This document shows positions 54,734 to 64,000 of a stretch of DNA of 64,000 nucleotides, piece after piece. The first letter of the stretch is position 1, and every line of letters starts with the position of its first letter. A program made the translations under genes and the position numbers. The notes beneath the pieces were generated by a model. That model was not told the origin of the DNA. It made no database searches and saw only the letters and a program-made list of their open reading frames with translations. The DNA is from Vulgatibacter incomptus (GTDB lineage: Bacteria; Myxococcota; Myxococcia; Myxococcales; Vulgatibacteraceae), in NCBI RefSeq assembly GCF_001263175.1, contig NZ_CP012332.1, positions 4,112,220-4,176,219 of the forward strand, in the 5' to 3' direction.

Positions 54734-55276
54734 TCAATCCTCCGAAAACGCACCTCGTGCGGTGCCGATGGGGAGGAACATCCGTCTTGGCCAGCTCACC
54801 TTGGACATGCTGACGAAGTCGTATTTGGAATAGAAGCGCGCAGCGTCCTCAGTCTTGGCATCGACGACGACACCGATGCAGCCGAGGATGGCGGACGCAT
54901 CGACGATCCGTCGCAACGCATCCAGCAAGAGCCGCTCACCGACGCGACGCCCCTGGGCCCGTTGATCGACGGCGAGGCGCCCGATGAGCGCCACCGGCAT
55001 CGGATATCCGGGCAGCTTGGCGTCGAGCACGCCGGCGACCTGCGTCGACTCCGCCAGCGCCATGCTCAGCGTGTAAAATCCAAGCACGAGAGGCAGATGC
55101 GGCGGGTCGACGAGGCTTCGCCGAAGAACGTAGGCGCGACCTATCCCGTCTGCATCGTTCGATACTGCGTGGCGAGCGAGGTAGTCGTCGAGAGCACGGT
55201 TTCCACACGAAAAACCCGCCTTGGCGTCGGCGGGTTCGATGGGGCTCGTGGCGTATGGAAACTGGGGCTCGCTCAT
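54734..55276 (-). CDS. GNAT acetyltransferase, TacT-like probable toxin
   Basis: A 180-residue GCN5-type acetyltransferase. The start SEPQFPYATSPIEPADAKAG, FSCGNRALDDYLARHAVSND and GFYTLSMALAES is the pattern of TacT-like toxins; the acetyl-CoA pocket is in LAVDQRAQGRRVGERLLLDAL and the core ends FYSKYDFVSMS. TacT toxins acetylate the amino group of charged tRNAs and stop translation; they are paired with a ribbon-helix-helix antitoxin encoded just upstream. Here the upstream RHH gene overlaps by ATGA, fitting that scheme. Toxicity is inferred. ATG 55276 is chosen over an upstream in-frame ATG because of this overlap and the domain start. Confidence 0.82.
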   Translation of the reverse strand: MSEPQFPYATSPIEPADAKAGFSCGNRALDDYLARHAVSNDADGIGRAYVLRRSLVDPPHLPLVLGFYTLSMALAESTQVAGVLDAKLPGYPMPVALIGRLAVDQRAQGRRVGERLLLDALRRIVDASAILGCIGVVVDAKTEDAARFYSKYDFVSMSKVSWPRRMFLPIGTARGAFSED

Positions 55277-55617
55277 TTCCCGTGGCGCTTGGCCGCCGCG
55301 CGAAGGCGCAAGCTCGGTGCCGGTGCGTCCTTCGCCAAAGCGCGCATTTTGGCATGCTCTTCGGGAGAGAGCTCCATCTTCTCGGGTTTCCCTGCCCATT
55401 CGAGCGCTGCGAGAGTCGGGGTCGCAAGCTCGCAGGCCGGGCGCGAGGTGGCAGGATCGAGCATGACGAGTCGGCGCCCCTTGCGCACCTCGAGCACGGC
55501 CTTCAGGAAGAGCGCGAGCGCTTCGTCGATCAACTGGCTACGGCTGAGGCCGAGCTCGTCCGCGAGCTGCAGCACGGCGCTCCCTCGGCTGTCCGGGACG
55601 GTCGCTTCGAGTCGCAT
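55273..55617 (-). CDS. Ribbon-helix-helix-type protein, probable antitoxin of the GNAT pair
   Basis: A 114-residue small protein. The N-terminus MRLEATVPDSRGSAVLQLAD then LGLSRSQLIDEALALFLKAV fits a ribbon-helix-helix DNA-binding fold; the rest (about 60 residues with PEEHAKMRALAKDAPAPSLR) would wrap the toxin. It is coupled to the GNAT gene by an ATGA overlap. It is not a clear DUF1778 match. As in such modules, autoregulation of the pair is likely; no palindrome stands out upstream. Antitoxin role is inference from context. Confidence 0.72.
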   Translation of the reverse strand: MRLEATVPDSRGSAVLQLADELGLSRSQLIDEALALFLKAVLEVRKGRRLVMLDPATSRPACELATPTLAALEWAGKPEKMELSPEEHAKMRALAKDAPAPSLRLRAAAKRHGK

Positions 55618-55727
55618 GATGTTCCTCGTCCCTCAAAATCGAGGGATAACTGAGGACTATGTCTTTCGGCCGGCGCGCGCAAGAGGAGGTCCTTGGAACC
55701 TCCCCGGAAAGGACCAGAGCGGCGTCG

Positions 55728-56270
55728 TCAGCCCTCGATGCCGTTCTTCTGGCTGTGCTCGAGCCGGCGAGCCTCCGGGACCTGCCGCCGGGCGCGGGAG
55801 ATCTCGGCCTGGACGCTCTCCGGGTCCGGGTGGCGCTTCAGGGCCTGGACGAAGCTGGCGAGGGCGGCCTCCGGTTCACGGAGCGCGAGCTGCTCCACGC
55901 CGATCTGGAACCGGGCCTTGGAGGCGAGCTCGCCGTCCGGGAAGCGGCGCTCGACCTCCTCGAACGCGACGATCGCCTCTGCGTGCTCCTCGAACTGCCA
56001 CGCGCTGCCGGCCACGAAGAGGGCATCTCCGGTCCACTTGCTCTCGGGCGCGACGCGAGGGCTGCGGCCTCCTTGCGGCTCTAGTCGTATTCGCGGAGCT
56101 CGAAGTAGCCGTTCGTCACGAAATAGCTGAAGCGATCCGCCTCGGGCTCCCCCAGGGCCGCAGGCGCGTTCCACTGGCTGATCGCCTCGGGGAGGTAGTT
56201 GAAGAAGCGGCGAGACAGCTCGGCGAGCTTCTCGCGGGCGGCCAGCGACTCCTCGTGGGCCGGCGTCAGC
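55728..56270 (-). pseudogene. Broken partial copy of the TPR/BamD-like lipoprotein gene
   Basis: About 545 bp strongly resemble the last two-thirds of the intact gene at 58404-59243 (for example ESKWTGDALFVAGSAWQFEE), with scattered substitutions. It lacks the 5' end and signal peptide, has an in-frame TAG (56081-56083) where the intact gene has a Gln codon, and a small deletion near 56045-56055 that changes frame. Its left boundary is just after the stop codon. Clearly a non-functional duplicate. Confidence 0.88.
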
Positions 56271-56334
56271 GCAGCTCGGCCTCGGGGATGGAGACGGCGC
56301 CTCGGACGTGGAGGGGGCCGGTCATGCCAATCAT
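56266..56334 (-). pseudogene. 5' stub of a second arfB gene, coupled to the GGDEF gene
   Basis: ATG 56334 overlaps the TGA of the diguanylate cyclase gene (ATGA). The product MIGMTGPLHVRGAVSIPEAELR equals the first 22 residues of an ArfB, then runs into a TGA because the sequence switches to the TPR copy. The switch lies in GCGCTGACGC (56272-56263, minus strand). The catalytic GGQ is lost. Confidence 0.82.
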
Positions 56335-58193
56335 GGCGCCCGAACGTGTGGATTCGCAGCTTTCTTCGCTCGTTTCACCTTGAGCAATTCTGCGTCGGCC
56401 GTCGCCAGGAGCTCCTCGAGGGCGACCGGATCCTCCGGCTCCCAACGCGCGGCGCCAATCGAGCAGGCCAGGGCGTAGGGCCGACCCCCGGCGGCGTTTG
56501 CCTCCGCGAAGCGCTGTTGGAGACGTTCGCACATCGCCGCGACGGGATCCGACTCCTCCCCGCTGCGAGCCAGCACGACGAACTCGTCGCCGCCAAGCCG
56601 ACCGACCACGTCCGTATCGCGAAAGGTCCCGCGTAACAGCCGCGCCGTCTCGACGAGCGCCACGTCTCCCTCCGGGTGTCCGTGAACGTCGTTGATCGCC
56701 TTGAAGCCGTCCAGATCCAGGTACAGGAGGACACAGGCGGCGTTGGAACGCCTGGCAGAGAAGAGCTTCTGGCCAGCCAGGAGCAGAAAACCCCGCCGAT
56801 TGTGAAGGCCGGTGAGCTCGTCGCCGATCGCCTGGGCCTTCAGCAGCTTCTCCGCGTGGATGCGCTCCGTGATGTCCCGCAGCACGAACGTGGACGCCGG
56901 CGCGGCGCCAAAGACCTCCAGGCGCGCGATCGTCGCTTCGGCGACGAACTCTTCGCCATTTTTCTTCAGGCCCGTTACCTCGCCGCGCCGAGGTGCCTCT
57001 CCGTCGGACGCGCCGGAGTCGATGAAGGCTCGCACCAGCGATGATTGTCGAGCTCGGGTCTCGTCGGGCATGAGGAGGTCGAAGGCCCGGCCCAGGACCT
57101 CCGCCGCTTCGTAGCCGAACAACCGCTCCGCAGCGGGGTTGAAGAGCGTAATCCTCGACTCGTCGTCCACGGAGACGATCGCTTCTTCCGCCATCGTGAC
57201 GATCCCTGCGAAACGGGCCTCCGAGACGCGGAGCTGCTCCTCCGCGCGCTTTGCCGCCACCACCTCCCCCAGCTTCGACGCCACCGTGGAGATCGACTGG
57301 ACGAAGCGCCGGTCCTCCTTGCCGAGGCGGGTCGCGTGGAACACCAGCACGGCCTCCACCCTGTCGCCGGTGAGGACCGGGAGCCCCACCGCCGATCGGA
57401 TCCCGAGGGGAGCCGCGAGGGCGAGGCGCGTGTACGAGGACGAAGCGGCGAGGTCGCGTTCCCAGATCGGCCGGCCGGTCTCCCACACCGTCCCTGGCAG
57501 TCCCACACCGCGTTCGAAGGTGTAGGTGCGGCTGATTCGCGTGAATGGATCGTCGCGCGAGGCGAACCAAAACGGGGCGCAAGACAGCCGGAGGTCGGCT
57601 GCGTCGGGGAGCCACGCCTCACCGTATTCCCAGCCGGTGAAGCTACAGACCTGCTTCAGCGTCGCGAAGATTGCGCTCGCGACGTCCGGCGCCAGAAAGG
57701 CCGCTTGGGAGATCGAGTGGAGGAGGTCGAGCTCGTCCTCCCGCTTCCTCCGCGCCGCAGCTTCCTCCTGGAGCTTCCACCAGGTCAGGACTCCATCCGC
57801 GAGATCCTCGAGCGACGCGAGAGCGTCTCCGCCCCAGCCGCGGGCCTCCGGATCGCAGACCACGATCGCGCCACGCGCCGTGGGCTGGTGGATGGGGACC
57901 AGGACGAGCGAGCGAGCGCCGAGCATCTCCGCGAGCGCCTTCGGTTCGCTCTCAGGCAGGTCGTTTGCGTCCTCGACCAGCACCGGGCGCTGCACGTCGA
58001 GGATCAGGGCGACCGGGGCGGAAGATCGGAACGCTCCGGCCTCGGATGACCCGCCGGAGACCGTTCCGCCGCCACGCCAGACGACCAACGCCCGCGGGGC
58101 ACCAAGCGCCTGGGTCGCGACGCGCGCGAGCCGGGTCAGCGCCTCATCGATCGCGAAAGGCAGGGAAAACGGGTGGGCTGAAGGGGATCTCAT
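56331..58193 (-). CDS. GAF-GAF-PAS-GGDEF diguanylate cyclase
   Basis: A 620-residue soluble signalling enzyme making cyclic di-GMP. N-terminal GAF-like domain (about 10-140), a second GAF domain (about 150-305; SISQAAFLAPDVASAIFATL, RGVGLPGTVWETGRPIWERD), a PAS domain (about 325-445; AIVSVDDESRITLFNPAAER, RLFGYEAAEVLG) and the GGDEF domain (about 455-610). The active-site motif is intact, G534-G-D-E-F538, and an RxxD inhibitory site (R525-D528) lies five residues before it, so product inhibition is likely. No EAL or output domain is present. ATG 58193 is chosen because of GAGAG upstream; a longer start at 58232 is possible. Light, redox or small-molecule input unknown. Confidence 0.93.
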   Translation of the reverse strand: MRSPSAHPFSLPFAIDEALTRLARVATQALGAPRALVVWRGGGTVSGGSSEAGAFRSSAPVALILDVQRPVLVEDANDLPESEPKALAEMLGARSLVLVPIHQPTARGAIVVCDPEARGWGGDALASLEDLADGVLTWWKLQEEAAARRKREDELDLLHSISQAAFLAPDVASAIFATLKQVCSFTGWEYGEAWLPDAADLRLSCAPFWFASRDDPFTRISRTYTFERGVGLPGTVWETGRPIWERDLAASSSYTRLALAAPLGIRSAVGLPVLTGDRVEAVLVFHATRLGKEDRRFVQSISTVASKLGEVVAAKRAEEQLRVSEARFAGIVTMAEEAIVSVDDESRITLFNPAAERLFGYEAAEVLGRAFDLLMPDETRARQSSLVRAFIDSGASDGEAPRRGEVTGLKKNGEEFVAEATIARLEVFGAAPASTFVLRDITERIHAEKLLKAQAIGDELTGLHNRRGFLLLAGQKLFSARRSNAACVLLYLDLDGFKAINDVHGHPEGDVALVETARLLRGTFRDTDVVGRLGGDEFVVLARSGEESDPVAAMCERLQQRFAEANAAGGRPYALACSIGAARWEPEDPVALEELLATADAELLKVKRAKKAANPHVRAP

Positions 58194-58403
58194 GCGCACT
58201 CTCGGCCGCGACGGCTGCCATGGCTCCGGCATTCACGGGTCATCGATCAGGGAGGTGGCGAACCACACTCCTTGTATGCGGACGAGAGTACACCTTCTTC
58301 GGCTGCGGCGGCCGGCGGTTGATCGCCGCGCACTCAGGCTTCGGGATTTTGGTCAGGACATCTTTTGGTCTTGGACGCTGGTGGGGGAATGCCCCTCGCG
58401 TCT

Positions 58404-59243
58404 TCAGCCCTCGAAGCCCGTCTTCGCGCTGTGCTCGATCCGGCGAGCCTCCGCGACCTGCCGCCGGGCGCGGGAGATCTGGGCCTGGACGCTCTGCGGG
58501 TCCGGGTGGCGCTTCAGGGCCTGGACGAAGCTGGCGAGGGCGGACTCCGGTTCACGGAGCGCGAGCTGCTCCACGCCGATCTGGAACCGGGCCCTAGAGG
58601 CGAGCTCGCTGTCCGGGAAGCGGCGCTCGACCTCCTCGAACGCGACGATCGCCTCTCCGTGCTTCTCCTCGAACTGCCACGCGCTGCCGGCTACGAAGAG
58701 GGCATCTCCGGTCCACTTGCTCTCGGGGGAGCGCGCCGCGAGGGCTGCGGCCTCCTTGCGGCTCTGCTCGTACTCGCGGAGCTCGAAGTAGCCGTTCGTC
58801 ACGAGATAGCCGAAGCGATCCGCGTCGGGCCCTTCCAGGGCCGCCAGCGCCTGCCACTGGCCGATCGCCTCTGGGAGGTCGTTGAAGAAACGGCGGGAGA
58901 GCTCGGCGAGCTTCTCGCGGGCGGCGATCGACTCCTCGTGGGCCGGCGCCAGCGCGATCAGGCGCCGGTACGCTGAGGCGGCGCCGCGATAGTCGCGCAG
59001 ATCGAGGTAGCTGAGGTCACCAAGCCGCGCCAGGGACTCCACACGCGCCGCCAGGCTCGCATCGTCGTCGGCCGACACGTCGTCGAGGTACGTGAGGAGC
59101 GTCCGGAACTCGGCGGCGGCCTGCTGGGCCTTTCCAGCGAAGGTGAGGTCACGGGCGCGCTGGAGCCGCGACTCCACGGACGACTTGCAGCCGGAGACCG
59201 AGAGGGCGGCGACCAGGGCAAGGAGCGTGACATGTCGGAGCAT
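58404..59243 (-). CDS. TPR-repeat lipoprotein, BamD/YbgF-like
   Basis: A 279-residue lipoprotein (MLRHVTLLALVAALSVSGC, lipobox Cys 19). The mature part is a chain of TPR-like helix pairs: RDYRGAASAYRRLIALAPAH, DLPEAIGQWQALAALEGPDA, KHGEAIVAFEEVERRFPDSE and REPESALASFVQALKRHPDP. The build resembles BamD or CpoB-like periplasmic scaffold proteins but no specific function can be claimed. It follows gyrA with a terminator between. The 3' two-thirds are duplicated as a pseudogene at 55728-56270. Confidence 0.85.
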   Translation of the reverse strand: MLRHVTLLALVAALSVSGCKSSVESRLQRARDLTFAGKAQQAAAEFRTLLTYLDDVSADDDASLAARVESLARLGDLSYLDLRDYRGAASAYRRLIALAPAHEESIAAREKLAELSRRFFNDLPEAIGQWQALAALEGPDADRFGYLVTNGYFELREYEQSRKEAAALAARSPESKWTGDALFVAGSAWQFEEKHGEAIVAFEEVERRFPDSELASRARFQIGVEQLALREPESALASFVQALKRHPDPQSVQAQISRARRQVAEARRIEHSAKTGFEG

Positions 59244-59560
59244 CGGCGACCTCGGTGATTCCTGTATTCGACGTGCCTACATACTGTTCGGCGCGACGAC
59301 TCGAGCACCTTTCATGCGCAACTTTCCCACTTCGCGTCAAGTATTTGATGTTTCGATCGATCCCGCGGGCCGTAACGTTCGCGCACGGGCGGCGCCGGAT
59401 CGATCGGCACTCGATGTCCGAGAAACGTTTTCCTGTTGTTTGGATCGCGAGAGCACGGCTGCCCTTCGGCCCTGCTGCGTCGAGGCCGAGAAAAAGCCCC
59501 CCGGCCGCAGGAGCCGGGGGGCTTGGGTACCGATAGGCCCAGCGGCCGCGGGCTCAGGCG
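59244..59560 (-). other. Intergenic region between gyrA and the TPR gene
   Basis: This 317-bp gap holds the gyrA terminator (59491-59524) and should also hold the TPR gene promoter. The minus strand has TTGACG at 59340-59335 with only a weak -10 candidate at proper distance. No small gene or RNA is supported. Confidence 0.45.
59491..59524 (-). terminator. gyrA rho-independent terminator
   Basis: On the minus strand AAGCCCCCCGGC (59524-59513) pairs perfectly with GCCGGGGGGCTT (59505-59494) around a 7-nt loop, followed by a T-run (five A on the plus strand, 59491-59495). Located 36 bp after the gyrA stop. Confidence 0.9.
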
Positions 59561-62224
<2,664 letters not shown>

Positions 62225-62302
62225 GAAGACCTCTTTCGCGAAGATGGGCGGCAGGCCCGGAAAAGAACGAGGGCAGCCTGCGTCAACTTCTGTAAACAAG
62301 CA

Positions 62303-62332
62303 GGTTTAGCCGCATGTTCCCATGGGGGTCAA
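62303..62332 (-). promoter_or_regulatory. Probable gyrA promoter
   Basis: Minus strand: TTGACC (62332-62327), 18-bp spacer, TAAACC (62308-62303), 79 bp upstream of the preferred start in the only A+T-rich stretch of the 290-bp gap 62225-62514. The spacing and -10 are not ideal. Confidence 0.4.
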
Positions 62333-62514
62333 CCACTGAAAAGGCCGGGTCCGGGGCCCGCCGATCGGGCTTGTGGGGAAGCGGTCCCGGCCGGCATGGG
62401 CCCGCTCCTCGAGCTCACGGCCGCGGGGTGACGGGCCGGAAGGATCCCCCCGCACCGAGGCGTTGGGTATCCTGACGGCTGCCTTCCGAAGGCGGCACGG
62501 AGGGAACGAACGAG

Positions 62515-63072
62515 ATGATGCAGCGAATGGTCCGATGGAAGGGGTGGCTCGCAGGGTTGCTGTCCGCCGCGACGTTGGCCGGAGCCCTCACCGCCTTCGC
62601 GACTCCGAAAGCGGCCGAGGCCACTCACGCGACGGTCGCGGTCAAGGCGCCCGATCTCCTCTTCAGCGTGGCCCGCAGCAAGAACTCCAACGTCCTCGTC
62701 TACGAGCTCCGCGGGGGGAACGGCGCCATCGACGTGAAGGAACCCGTCCGCGCCAAGTGGATCATGCTCGAGAAGGACGGCCACGAGGAAGGCCTCACCA
62801 AGCTCGAGCAGAGGGCCTACGGCGTGAAGGTGCTCTCGGCTTCGCCATCGGAGGCGAAGATCGCGCTCGCCGCGCTGCCCGACCGCGAGGTCACGGTCCG
62901 CAACGGGCCCGACGGCCCCGAGGCGATCATGGAGATCGACGGCGTCCCTTCCCGGCTCGAGTCGATCTTCGTCGAGAGCAAGGAAGGCATCTTCCCCAAG
63001 GTGAAGTGGGTGGACGTCTCCGGCGTCTCGCTCGCCGACGGGTCGGCGGTGACCGAGCGCATCACGCCGTAG
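62515..63072 (+). CDS. DUF4833-family secreted protein
   Basis: A 185-residue secreted protein with a signal peptide (WLAGLLSAATLAGALTAFAT, cleavage near residue 35). The mature part follows the DUF4833 pattern: DLLFSVARSKNSNVLVYELR, the acidic KEPVRAKWIMLEKDGHEEGL and LTKLEQRAYGVKVLS, then a beta-rich end. Function of the family is unknown; members are periplasmic or extracellular. GGAGGG lies about 10 bp before the double ATG at 62515. Divergent from gyrA and convergent with the outer-membrane protein gene. Confidence 0.88.
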   Translation: MMQRMVRWKGWLAGLLSAATLAGALTAFATPKAAEATHATVAVKAPDLLFSVARSKNSNVLVYELRGGNGAIDVKEPVRAKWIMLEKDGHEEGLTKLEQRAYGVKVLSASPSEAKIALAALPDREVTVRNGPDGPEAIMEIDGVPSRLESIFVESKEGIFPKVKWVDVSGVSLADGSAVTERITP

Positions 63073-63144
63073 CACCGACATCGAGGGCTCGCCGCGGATG
63101 CGCCGACAGCGAGCCTTCGTTCGGTCGCGGGCGCCGAGCGGCGA

Positions 63145-64000
63145 TCAGCCCGCGTCCGAGCCCTCCGCATTCTCCAGCCAGCCGCCGCCCAAGGCGCGGT
63201 AGAGCGCCGCCACGTTGCTCAGGCGCTCGAGCTGCGTGTCGATCAGCAGCACCTGCGCCTGGTAGAGATCGCGCTGCGCCTCCAGGAACGTCACGTAGCG
63301 ATCGATGCCCGCCCGGTAGCGCTGGTCGGCCAGCTCGTAGCGGCGCAGGTCGGCCGCGACCCGCACGGTCTGCGACTTGATCCGCTGGTCGATGCTCGTG
63401 CGCGCGACCAGCGCGTCCGCCACCTCCCGGAACGCCGCCTGGATCGAGCGCTGGTACCTCTCGACCTCGATCGACTTCGAGATCTCGGTGGCGTTGAGGT
63501 TGGCCTTCAGCGCGCCGCCCTGGAAGATCGGGACGGTGATCTTCGGCGTGAAGCTCCAGTTGAAGGCGTTGCCCGTGAAGAGATCGCCGAGATCCACGCT
63601 GGCGAAACCCGCGGCGCCGGTGAGGGTGATCGCGGGAAAGAACGCCGCGCGGGCCGCGCCGATCGACGCGTTCGCCGCCATGAGCTGGTGCTCGGCCGCG
63701 AGGATGTCGGGCCGGCGCTGCAGGAGGTCCGCAGGGAGCCCCTCGGGGATCTCGGCGAAGACGATCGACTCCTCCAGCGGCCTGGGCTCCGGGAGATCCG
63801 ACGGGAGCGGCATGCCGACCAGGAAGACGAGCGCATTCTCCGACTGCGCGTGGCGCTGCTCGAAGAACGCCAGGTTGAACCGCGCGGTCTCCACCTGGCT
63901 CTCGGAGGTGCGCAGGTCGAGCTCGGAGGCGGTGCCGACCTCGAAGGAGCGCTTCGTGATCGCGAAGGACTGCTCCACGATGTCGAGGGTCTCCTGCGCC
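63145..64000 (-). CDS. RND-type outer-membrane efflux protein, NodT/OprM-like (partial, N-terminus cut)
   Basis: The last 284 residues of a TolC-like outer-membrane factor; the start lies beyond the window. Recognisable blocks are RSFEVGTASELDLRTSESQV, LPADLLQRRPDILAAEHQLM, ANASIGAARAAFFPAITLTG and the long helix of ADQRYRAGIDRYVTFLEAQR, all in the order of OprM/NodT family proteins. The frame continues open to the window edge, reading AQETLDIVEQSFAITKRSF there. It would belong to a third efflux system, probably drug/solvent type rather than metal. The stop lies 72 bp from the convergent DUF4833 gene. Confidence 0.92.
   Translation of the reverse strand, partial: AQETLDIVEQSFAITKRSFEVGTASELDLRTSESQVETARFNLAFFEQRHAQSENALVFLVGMPLPSDLPEPRPLEESIVFAEIPEGLPADLLQRRPDILAAEHQLMAANASIGAARAAFFPAITLTGAAGFASVDLGDLFTGNAFNWSFTPKITVPIFQGGALKANLNATEISKSIEVERYQRSIQAAFREVADALVARTSIDQRIKSQTVRVAADLRRYELADQRYRAGIDRYVTFLEAQRDLYQAQVLLIDTQLERLSNVAALYRALGGGWLENAEGSDAG

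Noticed and set aside
58194-58403. Possible cyclic-di-GMP riboswitch upstream of the GGDEF gene
   Set aside because: The 210-bp gap lacks the conserved GEMM core and shows no matching helix pattern.
55728-59243. Possible composite transposon: similar segments flanking the GGDEF gene
   Set aside because: No transposase, no terminal inverted repeats, and the two segments are parts of a coding gene; a recombination duplication explains them better.

Overview
The window is about 68% G+C, almost fully coding, and reads as chromosome of a Myxococcota bacterium. The signs are lipoproteins with Gly/Ser/Thr-rich linkers just after the lipobox, VCBS/ASPIC and propeller-like secreted lipoproteins, CxDGxCGGxCGxC repeats, a DUF3516 helicase, and the co-occurrence of LETM1-like, M56/BlaI and deoxyhypusine-synthase-like genes. 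Genus cannot be fixed from the sequence alone (a Vulgatibacter-type relative would fit). I saw no rRNA, tRNA, CRISPR array, insertion sequence or prophage. || Layout. 1-5.9 kb (minus): a CzcCBA-type metal efflux operon (outer-membrane factor, fusion protein, RND pump) followed by a response regulator cut by the window edge. 6.2-8.3 kb: a repeat-linker Cys-rich lipoprotein and an EmrE-type exporter. 8.3-15.3 kb (minus): a second heavy-metal RND efflux operon, headed by a BlaI/MecI-type repressor and an M56 sensor peptidase, all five genes coupled by overlaps or 3 bp gaps, with a perfect 22-bp palindrome between a -35 and a -10. 15.3-25.7 kb: mixed housekeeping and stress genes (LLM flavin oxidoreductase, arfB, serine hydrolase, VOC protein with ECF sigma factor, di-heme peroxidase, rlmN, deoxyhypusine-synthase-like enzyme). 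25.8-31.4 kb: large secreted lipoproteins. 31.6-34.7 kb: a tight four-gene operon of heme-motif lipoproteins, a YceI protein and a heme-motif beta-barrel, which looks like an uncharacterised envelope redox module. 34.8-37.9 kb: two neighbouring genes, each broken by one missing base in a homopolymer. 37.9-38.1 kb: a terminator-linked tandem repeat with an inverted relative near 23.3 kb. 38-50 kb: macrodomain, DUF1254, MBL, cupin, alcohol dehydrogenase, MsrB-MsrA fusion, helicase, DoxX, aminopeptidase P. 50.3-54.5 kb: recA with a visible promoter, a LETM1-like protein, hemL. 54.5-59.2 kb: a scrambled patch with an RHH/GNAT toxin-antitoxin-like pair, two arfB remnants, a broken partial copy of a TPR lipoprotein gene and a GAF-GAF-PAS-GGDEF cyclase. 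59.5-64 kb: gyrA with its terminator and probable promoter, a DUF4833 protein and a partial third outer-membrane efflux protein. || How the parts work together. Two independent tripartite metal or cation exporters use different control logic: a phospho-relay for the first, and proteolysis of a BlaI-type repressor for the second. The mosaic at 54.5-59 kb records a recombination event: the 3' part of a TPR gene was duplicated onto a truncated second arfB gene, apparently through a roughly 10-bp microhomology. The most promising undescribed system is the 31.6-34.7 kb heme-motif operon; its function is inference only.
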